Position numbers and translations under genes: made by a program
Source: Acidimicrobiales bacterium
GTDB lineage: Bacteria; Actinomycetota; Acidimicrobiia; Acidimicrobiales; Acidimicrobilacustridaceae
Assembly: GCA_025455885.1 (NCBI GenBank)
Contig: JALOLR010000005.1
Location: forward strand, 124,001 to 188,000
Direction: 5' to 3'
DNA length: 64,000 nt
Shown here: piece after piece, positions 28,702-37,598 of the stretch
How positions within the stretch are numbered: position 1 is the first letter of the stretch
Layout of the letters: each line of letters starts with the position of its first letter
The notes under the pieces: model-generated
The model's database searches: none
Told to the model about the DNA's origin: nothing
The model's input: only the letters and a program-made list of their open reading frames with translations

Positions 28702-30000
28702 TCACCGGGAGAACCCGGCGAACACCTCGTCGGCGCCGGGGCCCAGCTCGAGGACGGCGGCGCCGCCGGTCGTGGTCCGTGGGGTGACCGGGAGGGTCAC
28801 CGCCACCGGCGACGCGCCTCTCAGCGCCCAGCCCAGACGCAGCGCGCCGAAGTAGGTGAGGTCGTCGTCGATGCGCATCCCGCCGCCCACCGCGCCGGGG
28901 ATGCGGGCGAGGGCGAGCGGGTTGCGGGTGTCGGCCACGGATCCGAGCAGGGTGGTGAGGAACGCCCGCTGGCGCTCGGTCCGGCCGATGTCGCCGGTCG
29001 GGTCGGCCTGCCAACGACCGTCGACGAGCTGTTCGTAGTAGCGGCTGCGCACGTAGGCCAGCGCCTGGTCCCCGTCGAGGGTGACGGGGCCGGCCTCGTC
29101 GACCTGGAGCCCCGAGTTGGCGTCCCGGGCCGGTGCGGGGAACTCGACGGTGATCCCCCCGATGGCGTCGACGAGCCCCGCGAAGCTCACGAAGTCGATC
29201 TCCATGTAGTGGTTGACGGGGATGCCGAGCTGCTCGACCGCCGTGATCAGGTTCGCCGGGCCGGCGGCGAAGGTGGAGTTGATGCGTCCCTTGTCGCCCG
29301 TGGCCGGGTCGGTCACCCAGAGGTCGCGGGGGATCGACAGCAGTGTCGTCGGCCCACCGCCGACGCGCAGCACCATGATCGTGTCGGTGCGGGACCCGGC
29401 GACGCCTTCGTCGAGGAACGCCCCGGCGTTGGGGGACGAGGGATCGATGCCCTCCCGCGAGTCGGTGCCGACGATGAGGTAGTTCGTCCCCGCGCCCGCC
29501 TGCGGGGCGAGCGCCGCGGACACGTCCACGGTCGCGATCCGTGAGAACTGCCACCAGCCGAACAGGAGAGCGAGCACAGGGACGAGGACGACGAACCCGA
29601 GGGCCAGGGCGACGATCCTGCGCCACGGGGGTCTCGAGCGCGGGGCGCTCGGGGTGGGTGCCGGTCGCGGCGGCCGAGGGGCCCGACCCCCCGGCGGCGA
29701 CGCCGGCGGCGCCGGTGGCGGTGGTGCGACCGCTGCCGCTCGGACGGGCGCCGGCAGGGCGCCGCTCCCCGAGCTGCGGCCCAGCACGGTGACCCGCCGT
29801 GCGGCCCGCCCCGGGTCCGCCACGTTCCATGGCGCCGGACCGGGAGGCGCCGGGGGCGACGGCTCAGGCGACGGCGGCGGCGGAGCGGCCCCGGCCGGAG
29901 CCGCCGAACCGCCCACCACCACCTTGCGGGACTCGGCGTCCGCCGACCGACCGATCACACGACGACCCGGTGGCACCGGCGCGTCGTCGGTGTCGCTCAC
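28702..30000 (-). CDS. LytR-CpsA-Psr family cell-wall glycopolymer ligase, 432 aa
   Basis: LCP proteins attach teichoic acid or arabinogalactan-type polymers from a polyprenyl carrier to peptidoglycan. A cytoplasmic Pro/Ala-rich tail of about 125 residues precedes the single membrane helix (129-149). The catalytic LCP domain begins near 172 with NYLIVGTDSREG and continues with RTDTIMVLRV, LLSIPRDLWV, an INSTFAAGP segment and the LDGDQALAYVRSRY block near 310, all hallmarks of the family. GTG start. TACGCT on the minus strand at 30031-30036 is a possible -10. A DUF2085-like gene follows immediately. Confidence 0.92.
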   Translation of the reverse strand: MSDTDDAPVPPGRRVIGRSADAESRKVVVGGSAAPAGAAPPPPSPEPSPPAPPGPAPWNVADPGRAARRVTVLGRSSGSGALPAPVRAAAVAPPPPAPPASPPGGRAPRPPRPAPTPSAPRSRPPWRRIVALALGFVVLVPVLALLFGWWQFSRIATVDVSAALAPQAGAGTNYLIVGTDSREGIDPSSPNAGAFLDEGVAGSRTDTIMVLRVGGGPTTLLSIPRDLWVTDPATGDKGRINSTFAAGPANLITAVEQLGIPVNHYMEIDFVSFAGLVDAIGGITVEFPAPARDANSGLQVDEAGPVTLDGDQALAYVRSRYYEQLVDGRWQADPTGDIGRTERQRAFLTTLLGSVADTRNPLALARIPGAVGGGMRIDDDLTYFGALRLGWALRGASPVAVTLPVTPRTTTGGAAVLELGPGADEVFAGFSR

Positions 30001-30030
30001 GGTGTGGTCCGACAGGGCACGGCGACCGAG

Positions 30031-30036
30031 CGTAGG
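30031..30036 (-). promoter_or_regulatory. Possible -10 of the LCP gene (TACGCT)
   Basis: TACGCT read on the minus strand, 30 nt before the GTG of the LCP gene. This gives a short leader. No -35 was identified. Confidence 0.3.
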
Positions 30037-30058
30037 GCGCCGCCCACCATGGTCGGGG

Positions 30059-30754
30059 TCACAGCTGACCCCACACGACGAGATGGCGATCGGGGACCGC
30101 CGTCACGTGGAGCGCTCCCAGCAGGCCGGCACGACGGAGCTGGTCCTCGACCTCGGCGGGTCGGTACGCAGCTCGCAGGGAACGCCGGAAGTCCTCCCGG
30201 AGGACCTCGGGCTCGCCGGCCGCCTCGCGGGCCACGAGGTCGTCCACCTCGGCGGACGTGACCGGGCGGGACAGGTCGGCGACGTGGACGAGCGTGCCGG
30301 GGACGGCGAGCGCCGCCACGGCCGCCCAAAGGTCGCCAGGGTCACGGAGGTGGTGGAGGAGGCTGTTCGAGACCACGAGGTCGGCGGGGCCGATGCTCGC
30401 GCCGAGCGCCGCGTCCACCCGTGCGAGGTGCAGCACGACGCGCTCGGCGAGGTGCGCGTCGCGCACCCGGTCCCGGCCGTGGCCGAGCATCGCCGGCCCG
30501 GCGTCCACGCCTGCGATCGTCGCGCCCGGCAGCGCCCGGGCGAGCCGCACCGTCACGTCGGCGGGCCCGCACCCGAGGTCGACGACGCGTAGGCGACGGT
30601 CCCGCACGCCCGGGTGCCGGTCGAGGAGGTCTCGGACGAGGGCGTCGTGCGCGGCCGCGAAGTCGGCGGCGGCGTACGCGGCGGCCTGGGCCGGGTCCTC
30701 CATCAGCTCGGGCTCGGGGATCCGCTGATCGAGTCGCTCGCCGTCCTCGCCCAC
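30059..30754 (-). CDS. Class I SAM-dependent methyltransferase, 231 aa
   Basis: Rossmann-fold methyltransferase. The SAM site VVDLGCG is at 57-63, an acidic residue follows in AGVDAGP near 82-88, and the post-IV region NSLLHHL lies near 130. The substrate is unknown; small-molecule methyltransferases of this size are common. The GTG start has TACCCT 8 nt upstream on its strand. It is divergent from the FAD oxidoreductase, both apparently with leaderless-type promoters in an 86-bp gap. Confidence 0.82.
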   Translation of the reverse strand: MGEDGERLDQRIPEPELMEDPAQAAAYAAADFAAAHDALVRDLLDRHPGVRDRRLRVVDLGCGPADVTVRLARALPGATIAGVDAGPAMLGHGRDRVRDAHLAERVVLHLARVDAALGASIGPADLVVSNSLLHHLRDPGDLWAAVAALAVPGTLVHVADLSRPVTSAEVDDLVAREAAGEPEVLREDFRRSLRAAYRPAEVEDQLRRAGLLGALHVTAVPDRHLVVWGQL

Positions 30755-30762
30755 CTCCGTCG

Positions 30763-30768
30763 AGGGTA
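30763..30768 (-). promoter_or_regulatory. -10 element of the methyltransferase gene (TACCCT)
   Basis: Read on the minus strand, 8 nt before the GTG at 30754. Transcription would start at or within a base or two of the start codon. Confidence 0.45.
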
Positions 30769-30826
30769 CCGAACGACGGCCTGGCAGGGGTCGATCCGGA
30801 CCGACCCGGAGCCCGGCCCCGCTGGG

Positions 30827-30832
30827 TAGCGT
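30827..30832 (+). promoter_or_regulatory. -10 element of the FAD oxidoreductase gene (TAGCGT)
   Basis: TAGCGT lies 8 nt before the ATG at 30841, in the same divergent gap as the methyltransferase promoter. Confidence 0.45.
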
Positions 30833-30840
30833 CGGGCGTC

Positions 30841-32082
30841 ATGGACCACGACGTCGTCGTCATCGGGGCGGGACTCGCCGGCCTGGTGGCCGCGCGCACC
30901 CTCGCCGCGGCCGGGCTCGACGTGGTCGTGCTCGAGGCGTCGGACGGGGTGGGCGGTCGGGTTCGCACGGACCGGGTGGACGGCTTCCGGCTGGACAGGG
31001 GGTTCCAGGTCCTGCTCACCGCGTACCCGGAGCTCGAGCGCTGGATCGACGTCCCCGCCCTCGACCTCCGCCCCTTCGAGCCGGGGGCCGTGGTGCGCGT
31101 GGACGGGGTGTTCCATCGGGTGGGCGACCCCCGGCGCGCCCCGTGGCAGGCGCTCACCACGGTGCGGGCGCCGATCGGGACGCTGGCCGACAAGGTCAGG
31201 GTGCTGGCCCTGGTGGCGTCCGTGGTCCGCGGCCCGGCCCGCGACCTGTTGCGCCGTCCCGACCGGACCACCCTCGAACGCCTCGACGACGCCGGGTTCA
31301 GCCCCGTGATCGTCGAGCGGTTCTTCCGACCCCTCTTCGCCGGCATCCAGCTCGACCCCGCACTGGAGGTGTCCTCGCGGCGCTTCGAGATGATCCTGCG
31401 GATGCTCGCCGTGGGCGCCACGGGCGTCCCCGCGCAGGGCATGGGCGCCCTCCCCGCCCAGATCGCCGGCGGGCTGGCCGACGGCGTCGTCCGGCTCGAC
31501 CACCCGGTCGAGCGGATCGAGGGCCGTGCTGCGGTCCTGCCCGACGGACGGCGGGTGGAGGGCCGTGCCCTCGTGGTGGCGACCGCCGGTCCGGTGGCCT
31601 CCCGCCTGCTCGGGCTCCCCGATCCGGGCTCCCGCCCGGTGGCGGCGCTCTGGTACGCCACGCCGGAACCACCCCGACGGGGCACGGCACTCCTCCTCGA
31701 CGGCGATCGGTCCGGTCCGGCCCGCAACGTGGCCGTCATGAGCGAGGTCGCCCCGGGGTACGCCCCGCCGGGCCGACACCTCGTCGTCGCCGCCGTCCCC
31801 GGCCCCGCCGCCCTCGGGCCGGGCCTCGAGGAGACCACGACCGCCCAGATGCGCACCTGGTTCGGGGGGGCCGTCGAGGAGTGGGAGACGGTGCGGATGG
31901 ACGTGATCCCCCACGGCCAGCCCGACCAGCGGCCTCCTCTCCTGCCCCGCCGCCGCGTGGCGCTCGGCGACGGGCGCTACGTGTGCGGCGACCATCGCGA
32001 CACCGCGTCCATCCAGGGGGCGATGTTCTCCGGGAGGCGCACCGGCGAGCGGATCATCGCCGACCTGGGCACGGCGCGCTGA
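30841..32082 (+). CDS. FAD-dependent amine oxidase/phytoene-desaturase-like protein, 413 aa
   Basis: Flavoprotein of the NAD(P)/FAD amine-oxidase superfamily. The dinucleotide-binding GAGLAG is at residues 9-14 and VVVLEASDGVGGRVRTDRV follows. The C-terminal FAD-contact segment YVCGDHRDTASIQGAMFSGRR lies near residue 380-400. The length suits phytoene-desaturase or protoporphyrinogen-oxidase relatives; the true substrate is not readable. The ATG is fixed by the promoter spacing. The frame open further upstream is a shadow of the methyltransferase region. Confidence 0.82.
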   Translation: MDHDVVVIGAGLAGLVAARTLAAAGLDVVVLEASDGVGGRVRTDRVDGFRLDRGFQVLLTAYPELERWIDVPALDLRPFEPGAVVRVDGVFHRVGDPRRAPWQALTTVRAPIGTLADKVRVLALVASVVRGPARDLLRRPDRTTLERLDDAGFSPVIVERFFRPLFAGIQLDPALEVSSRRFEMILRMLAVGATGVPAQGMGALPAQIAGGLADGVVRLDHPVERIEGRAAVLPDGRRVEGRALVVATAGPVASRLLGLPDPGSRPVAALWYATPEPPRRGTALLLDGDRSGPARNVAVMSEVAPGYAPPGRHLVVAAVPGPAALGPGLEETTTAQMRTWFGGAVEEWETVRMDVIPHGQPDQRPPLLPRRRVALGDGRYVCGDHRDTASIQGAMFSGRRTGERIIADLGTAR

Positions 32083-32116
32083 CGCGGAGGGCGTCACCGG
32101 GATCGCCGCCCGCTCC

Positions 32117-32130
32117 GGGGGGGGGGGGGG
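32117..32130. repeat. Homopolymer run of 14 G
   Basis: Fourteen consecutive G bases between the FAD oxidoreductase stop (32082) and the HTH gene promoter. Such a tract is prone to slippage in replication and in sequencing. It does not fall in a coding region. Confidence 0.9.
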
Positions 32131-32162
32131 ACCGGTCTGCGTCAGCAGGGCTTGTCGATCGC

Positions 32163-32192
32163 TTGCGACCCTTGCGAGAGCTGTAGTAGCAA
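32163..32192 (+). promoter_or_regulatory. Predicted promoter with CTTGCGA repeats upstream of the HTH gene
   Basis: Two copies of CTTGCGA (32162-32168 and 32171-32177), preceded by a related CTTGTCGA at 32151-32158, are spaced 9-11 bp apart, about one helical turn. TTGCGA at 32163-32168 could be a -35, with TAGCAA at 32187-32192 as -10 (18-nt spacer). The repeats may bind the HTH protein itself. Confidence 0.4.
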
Positions 32193-32257
32193 CACCACGG
32201 CGAGCGGTGGAGTGGAACCGCCGGGGTCCCGCACGACGGCGGCGGGCGGGGAGCAGG

Positions 32258-32635
32258 ATGGACACGACCGAGGAACAACGACAGGCCTTCGGTCGAGCGG
32301 TACGCCAACGTCTCGAGGACCAGGGCCGCAGCCGGGCCTGGCTCGGGAGCGAGGTGGCGCGCTGCGAGATGGGGGACGGCAGCCGGCCCTACACCGCCTC
32401 CGCGGTCACGATGTGGGTGAACGGCGACACCGAGCCGACGCGCCCCAAGGTCTGGGCGATCGAGGAGGCGCTCGGGACGAAGCCCGGCACCCTGTCGCGC
32501 CTGCTCGGCTACCTGCCGCTCGACGCACGGGCGGTCACGAGCGTCCCCGGCGCCATCGAGCAGGACCCCCGCCTCGACGAGGACGGTCGACGCATCCTGT
32601 TGTCCGTCTACCGGGTGCTCACCGAGCCGGGTTGA
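32258..32635 (+). CDS. Cro/C1-type helix-turn-helix regulator, 125 aa
   Basis: Small DNA-binding protein. The helix-turn-helix covers about residues 8-68: FGRAVRQRLEDQGRSRAWLGSEVAR, then SAVTMWVNGDTEPTRPKVWAIEEAL, as in XRE-family repressors where the WxNGxxxP part follows the recognition helix. The C-terminal 55 residues are helical and unfamiliar. The ATG at 32258 is preferred since GGGGAGCAGG precedes it; the frame is open 17 codons further up without a good start. It has its own promoter region, with repeats, and may be autoregulated. Confidence 0.78.
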   Translation: MDTTEEQRQAFGRAVRQRLEDQGRSRAWLGSEVARCEMGDGSRPYTASAVTMWVNGDTEPTRPKVWAIEEALGTKPGTLSRLLGYLPLDARAVTSVPGAIEQDPRLDEDGRRILLSVYRVLTEPG

Positions 32636-32671
32636 TCCGACCGGCGCAGGGGGCGGACCGGCCGATGGCGC

Positions 32672-33100
32672 TCACGAGGCGGCGCTGACCACCCCGAGGA
32701 TGCGCTCGACGAACTCGCGGCTGCCCTCCTCGAGGCGGTTCCGTTTGATCGCCATCCCGCCGATCACGTCACCGCCCCGGTCTGCGACGATGGCGCTGAG
32801 CTTGTCGAGCGTGGGTCCGGTGTCGAGGGCGTAGGTGCAGAACACCGCGGCGGTCTTACCGGTGATGAACGGCATCTGGCCGAGTCGGGCCGCCTTGGCG
32901 GGGCGCTGGCCGAAGAAGAACAGCCCGTCGGTCCAGCTGCCCACGATGACGAGGTCCGCGTCGGCCAGCGCCTGGTAGTCGATGGCGGCGACGGGGCACA
33001 CGACGGAGCTCACCCCCTCGGCCCGCAACCCGGCGGCGATGTGACCGGCGGCCTTGGCCGTGTTGCCGGTGAGGCTCTCGTAGATGACGACGGCACGCAT
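32672..33100 (-). CDS. Flavodoxin-domain protein, 142 aa
   Basis: Single flavodoxin fold. The FMN phosphate loop is at residues 8-13 in YESLTGNTAKAA (the usual S/T-x-T-G-x-T form), and the second loop is VGSWTDGLFFFGQRP near 52-66. It is shorter than classical flavodoxins by a few strands and resembles the flavodoxin/menaquinone-dependent-oxidase-like proteins used for electron transfer. It is divergent from the fumarase gene. Confidence 0.82.
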   Translation of the reverse strand: MRAVVIYESLTGNTAKAAGHIAAGLRAEGVSSVVCPVAAIDYQALADADLVIVGSWTDGLFFFGQRPAKAARLGQMPFITGKTAAVFCTYALDTGPTLDKLSAIVADRGGDVIGGMAIKRNRLEEGSREFVERILGVVSAAS

Positions 33101-33213
33101 GGGCTCGATCCTCCCGGGACCGGTGACGAACCGCCAGAGACTAACGACCCGTCGGCGACCCGCTCACGATGCGCGGACCCCGCTCGAGGGTTCGGGCGTC
33201 CGCGGCACGGCGG

Positions 33214-33219
33214 TACCTT
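33214..33219 (+). promoter_or_regulatory. Leaderless -10 element (TACCTT)
   Basis: TACCTT then exactly 6 nt then the ATG at 33226; it selects this start over an earlier in-frame ATG at 33169. Confidence 0.65.
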
Positions 33220-33225
33220 GGCGCC

Positions 33226-34866
<1,641 letters not shown>

Positions 34867-34990
34867 TCCCGGCTCGTCGCACCGGCACCTTCGACGGGAT
34901 CCCTGGCACGCCGTCGCCAACCGGGCCAAGATGGTCCGACAGCGGGTCACCGCCGTCCCGGCGGGGCCCCCGTCCCCAGGAGGTCCGCCC

Positions 34991-35296
34991 ATGGGAGCAC
35001 GGCATCGTGGAGGTCGCCGAGACCGACGGGTCCTGCCCGGCCGGACGATGCGCAGGGTCGAGCACCGGAAGGTGCGCCACCTCGCCCACGTCCAACTCCA
35101 CCAGGCGGCCCACGGGCTCGACCTCGACGAGCTGGTGGTCGCCGAAGCGATCCGTCGCCACGGCTACGACGACGCGGTGAGCGAGCCCGAGGCCATCGGG
35201 CCGAAGCGGATCAAGCACTGGAAGACACCGTTCTGGAAGCGCCGCAACGTGCTGCGCGCCCAGCGCTGGCAGCTCGCGCTGGCCGACCTGGACTGA
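34991..35296 (+). CDS. Small basic hypothetical protein, 101 aa
   Basis: Highly basic at both ends. The N-terminal 30 residues are Arg/Gly-rich, the middle (RKVRHLAHVQLHQAAHGLDLDELVVAEAIRRHGYDD) looks helical and includes several histidines, and the C-terminus is KRIKHWKTPFWKRRN-like. No membrane helix. AGGAGG at 34978-34983 is 7 nt before the ATG at 34991, which selects this start from a longer open frame; the ATG at 35048 is a later alternative. I do not recognise a family; nucleic-acid binding is possible from charge only. Confidence 0.5.
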   Translation: MGARHRGGRRDRRVLPGRTMRRVEHRKVRHLAHVQLHQAAHGLDLDELVVAEAIRRHGYDDAVSEPEAIGPKRIKHWKTPFWKRRNVLRAQRWQLALADLD

Positions 35297-35311
35297 CCGA
35301 CCGATCGGGCC

Positions 35312-35602
35312 TCAGTCGACCTGGAGGCGTTCGAGCAGCTCGATCTTGCGCTCCTCGAACTCGTCGAACTCGATCTCCTTGGCCTCGTACTGGCGGTGCA
35401 ACTCCTCGACCAGAGCCAACAGCTCGCCGGCGGTCAGCTCGTGACCGTCATCGGCGAGCAGCGCGGCGGTGTCGGGGGCCTCGATGGGCGTGCCGTCCTC
35501 GGCCTCGCCCCGCCCCTGGCGCTTCTCCCGCTTGCTCGCGGCCTTGGCCTTCTTGGCCCGATCCCTCTGCAACTTCTCGAAACTCGTGCGCTGTGCCCCC
35601 AT
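35312..35602 (-). CDS. Small protein with Lys/Arg-rich head and SHOCT-like tail, 96 aa
   Basis: Residues 1-33 are strongly basic and helical (FEKLQRDRAKKAKAASKREKRQ). A short acidic spacer follows, and residues 56-96 (LTAGELLALVEELHRQYEAKEIEFDEFEERKIELLERL) form two helices like the short SHOCT motif. Proteins of this shape recur in actinobacteria without known function. ATG start with AGGAAAGG upstream. It lies just after the cold-shock gene on the same strand, separated by a strong hairpin. Confidence 0.65.
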   Translation of the reverse strand: MGAQRTSFEKLQRDRAKKAKAASKREKRQGRGEAEDGTPIEAPDTAALLADDGHELTAGELLALVEELHRQYEAKEIEFDEFEERKIELLERLQVD

Positions 35603-35640
35603 CGGACACCGCCTTTCCTCTACCCGGGCAGAAACTGCAT

Positions 35641-35671
35641 GGAGCTGCCGGCCCGGAGGGCCGGCAGCTCC
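35641..35671. terminator. Hairpin terminator after the cold-shock gene, 14-bp stem
   Basis: GGAGCTGCCGGCCC (35641-35654) pairs perfectly with 35658-35671 around a 3-nt loop. It lies between the cold-shock stop and the next minus-strand gene. A short TTT follows about 6 nt beyond on the minus strand. Confidence 0.7.
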
Positions 35672-35685
35672 GGTCGACCCGAAGG

Positions 35686-35886
35686 TCAGATGGGGCGGAC
35701 GTTCTGGGCTTCCTCGCCCTTCCGGCCGGGCGCCACGTCGAACTCGACCTGCTGACCCTCTTCGAGGGTCTTGTAGCCGGAGCCCTGGATGTTGGAGAAG
35801 TGCACGAACACATCGTCGCCCTGCTCCCTGGAGATGAAGCCGAAGCCCTTCTCGTTGTTGAAGAACTTCACGGTTCCAGTAGTCAA
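35686..35886 (-). CDS. cspA: Cold-shock protein, 66 aa
   Basis: Single cold-shock (OB-fold) domain that binds single-stranded RNA and DNA. RNP1-like KGFGFI lies at residues 13-18 and RNP2-like DVFVHF at 25-30; the sequence covers the whole family length. The start is a TTG, since [10 protein letters not shown] lines up with the usual beginning and no ATG is available; GAGAGAGA lies upstream. The leader contains a 9-bp hairpin close to the predicted transcription start, which may matter for cold induction. Confidence 0.93.
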   Translation of the reverse strand: MTTGTVKFFNNEKGFGFISREQGDDVFVHFSNIQGSGYKTLEEGQQVEFDVAPGRKGEEAQNVRPI

Positions 35887-35909
35887 CTGATTTCTCTCTC
35901 TACGTGTAC

Positions 35910-35946
35910 GAGGCGGTCGGATGTGACCGCCTCACCGACCACGGTA
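35910..35946 (-). promoter_or_regulatory. cspA promoter and leader hairpin
   Basis: TACCGT on the minus strand (35941-35946) is a likely -10. Immediately after the predicted start, GAGGCGGTC and GACCGCCTC (35910-35918 and 35925-35933) form a perfect 9-bp stem with a 6-nt loop. The leader is about 48 nt long. Confidence 0.45.
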
Positions 35947-36062
35947 GAGGACAACCCCCCCGTTCCCCACATCGGCCCTCCTCCCGGGCGCACGCCGTTC
36001 ACGCGGCCGTCGGTGTCCGTCCACCCGCGCGCCTCAATTGCTCCACCTTGCCTGCCGACACT

Positions 36063-37553
36063 ATGGACGTGATGTTCGGTCTGTTCCCGCGCGCCCGCTC
36101 GGGTCGGGCGCGCCCGTGGTCGATCGGGGTCGCCGTCGCGTCGGCGGCGGTGCTCGTGGCCACCCTGCTGCCGACTCCCCCGGTCGGGGCCGACGATCCG
36201 GCCGATGCCGTGGCCCCGGCGATGGAGCGCCTCACGGCTTCGGTCGACCGGGTCGTGGCCGCCGAGGCGGTGTCGGCGACGGCGCTGGCGGGCCGCCAGG
36301 ACGCCGCCGAGCTCGAAGCCCGCACCGCCGCGGAGCGCAACCGGACCAGTGCCGCCCACGACGACCAGCGCGCCCGTTACGGACAGCTCGGAGCGGCCAG
36401 CTACGTCCGACACGGCGTGGCCTCGGCCCGCGACCACCAGGTCATGGTGGCCGCGCTCACCGCCCGCAAGGCCCTCCTCGCCGAGGCCGCCGAGGCCGCC
36501 GAGGCCGCCGAGGAGGCGCACCGGTCTGCTGCCGCCGCCCTCGTCGCCGCGGAGCGGGCGGCCGACGCCGCCGAGACCGAGCGTGTCGCCGCGGAGGCCC
36601 AGCGCGGCGCCGACGAGGTGGCCGCCGACCAGACCCTCGCCGCCGTCGGGGCCACCGACCTGCCGGCCGTGGCCTACCTCGCCTACAAGCGGGCCGCCGA
36701 GACGGCCAACTCGACCGACCCCGGTTGTCGCCTCTCCGGCGCGGTGCTCGCCGGCCTGGGTCGGGTGGCCTGGCGCCACGGCCGACCGACCGGCCCGACC
36801 GCCGAGCTGGGCTTCGTCGAGCCGGGTCCCGGCGAACCTCGTGGCCCCTACGACCTCGAACGGGCGTCGGCCCCGGTCGCCGAACGCCTCTGTGCGGGCG
36901 ACAGCGCCCTCGACTCCTTCGCTCCGCTGCAGCGGGCGGTGTGGGAGATCGAGCAGGACTCGGCGCGGGTGCGCATCATCCTCGCCGCCGCCCGCCGGTA
37001 CTCCCGGATCCCCGGCGTCGATCTCGGGGCGGTGCCCGACGATCCGTACCAGGCGGCCGACGGCGTCCCGCAGTTCGACGACGGCTCACCTCCGCTGTTC
37101 CCGGGTGACGTGGCCGGGATGATCGACTGGGCGATGAGCCGTCTTGGTACCCCCTACTCCCAGTGCCTCGGACCGGAGGCCCGCCCCCAGGACCCGATCT
37201 GCCCGCCCGGCACCAACCGCTACGGCGCAGGGTTCTTCGACTGCTCCGGATTCGTGTGGAGTGCGTACCGCAAGATCGGGATCGCGGTGCCGGCCACGAC
37301 CTACGCCATGGAGGCCGACCCCGCGTTCATGGCGCTGAAGGTGGCGGATCGGCTCGATCCGAGGCTGCTCCTGCCCGGCGACGTGTTCCTCATGGACGGC
37401 CACACCGGCATGTACGTGGGCGGCGGGATGATCATCCACGCATCGGGCGGGGGGCTCGGCATGGAGCCGATCCCGAGCTGGGTGGCCCACGCCACCTTCG
37501 CGGTGCTGCGCCCGACCATCCCCTTCGGCGCCCCCGGTCCCCTCCCGGGCTGA
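36063..37553 (+). CDS. Secreted NlpC/P60 peptidase with coiled coil and transglycosylase-like module, 496 aa
   Basis: Cell-wall hydrolase. A basic start and hydrophobic segment (about residues 17-36, ending in GADDPADA) make a signal peptide. Residues 45-205 form an Ala/Glu-rich coiled coil. A module from C222 (CRLSGAVLAGLGRV) resembles lytic transglycosylases, but position 236 is Ala in RVAWRHGR, where active homologues have Glu. The C-terminal NlpC/P60 domain (from about 348) has C394 in FDCSGF and H447 in GHTGMYVG, the catalytic Cys-His pair cleaving peptide cross-bridges. ATG at 36063 chosen; ATG at 36072 is an alternative. Confidence 0.85.
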   Translation: MDVMFGLFPRARSGRARPWSIGVAVASAAVLVATLLPTPPVGADDPADAVAPAMERLTASVDRVVAAEAVSATALAGRQDAAELEARTAAERNRTSAAHDDQRARYGQLGAASYVRHGVASARDHQVMVAALTARKALLAEAAEAAEAAEEAHRSAAAALVAAERAADAAETERVAAEAQRGADEVAADQTLAAVGATDLPAVAYLAYKRAAETANSTDPGCRLSGAVLAGLGRVAWRHGRPTGPTAELGFVEPGPGEPRGPYDLERASAPVAERLCAGDSALDSFAPLQRAVWEIEQDSARVRIILAAARRYSRIPGVDLGAVPDDPYQAADGVPQFDDGSPPLFPGDVAGMIDWAMSRLGTPYSQCLGPEARPQDPICPPGTNRYGAGFFDCSGFVWSAYRKIGIAVPATTYAMEADPAFMALKVADRLDPRLLLPGDVFLMDGHTGMYVGGGMIIHASGGGLGMEPIPSWVAHATFAVLRPTIPFGAPGPLPG

Positions 37554-37598
37554 CACTCGCGCACCACGGGGTCACCTCGACGAGAGCACGAACCGCGG

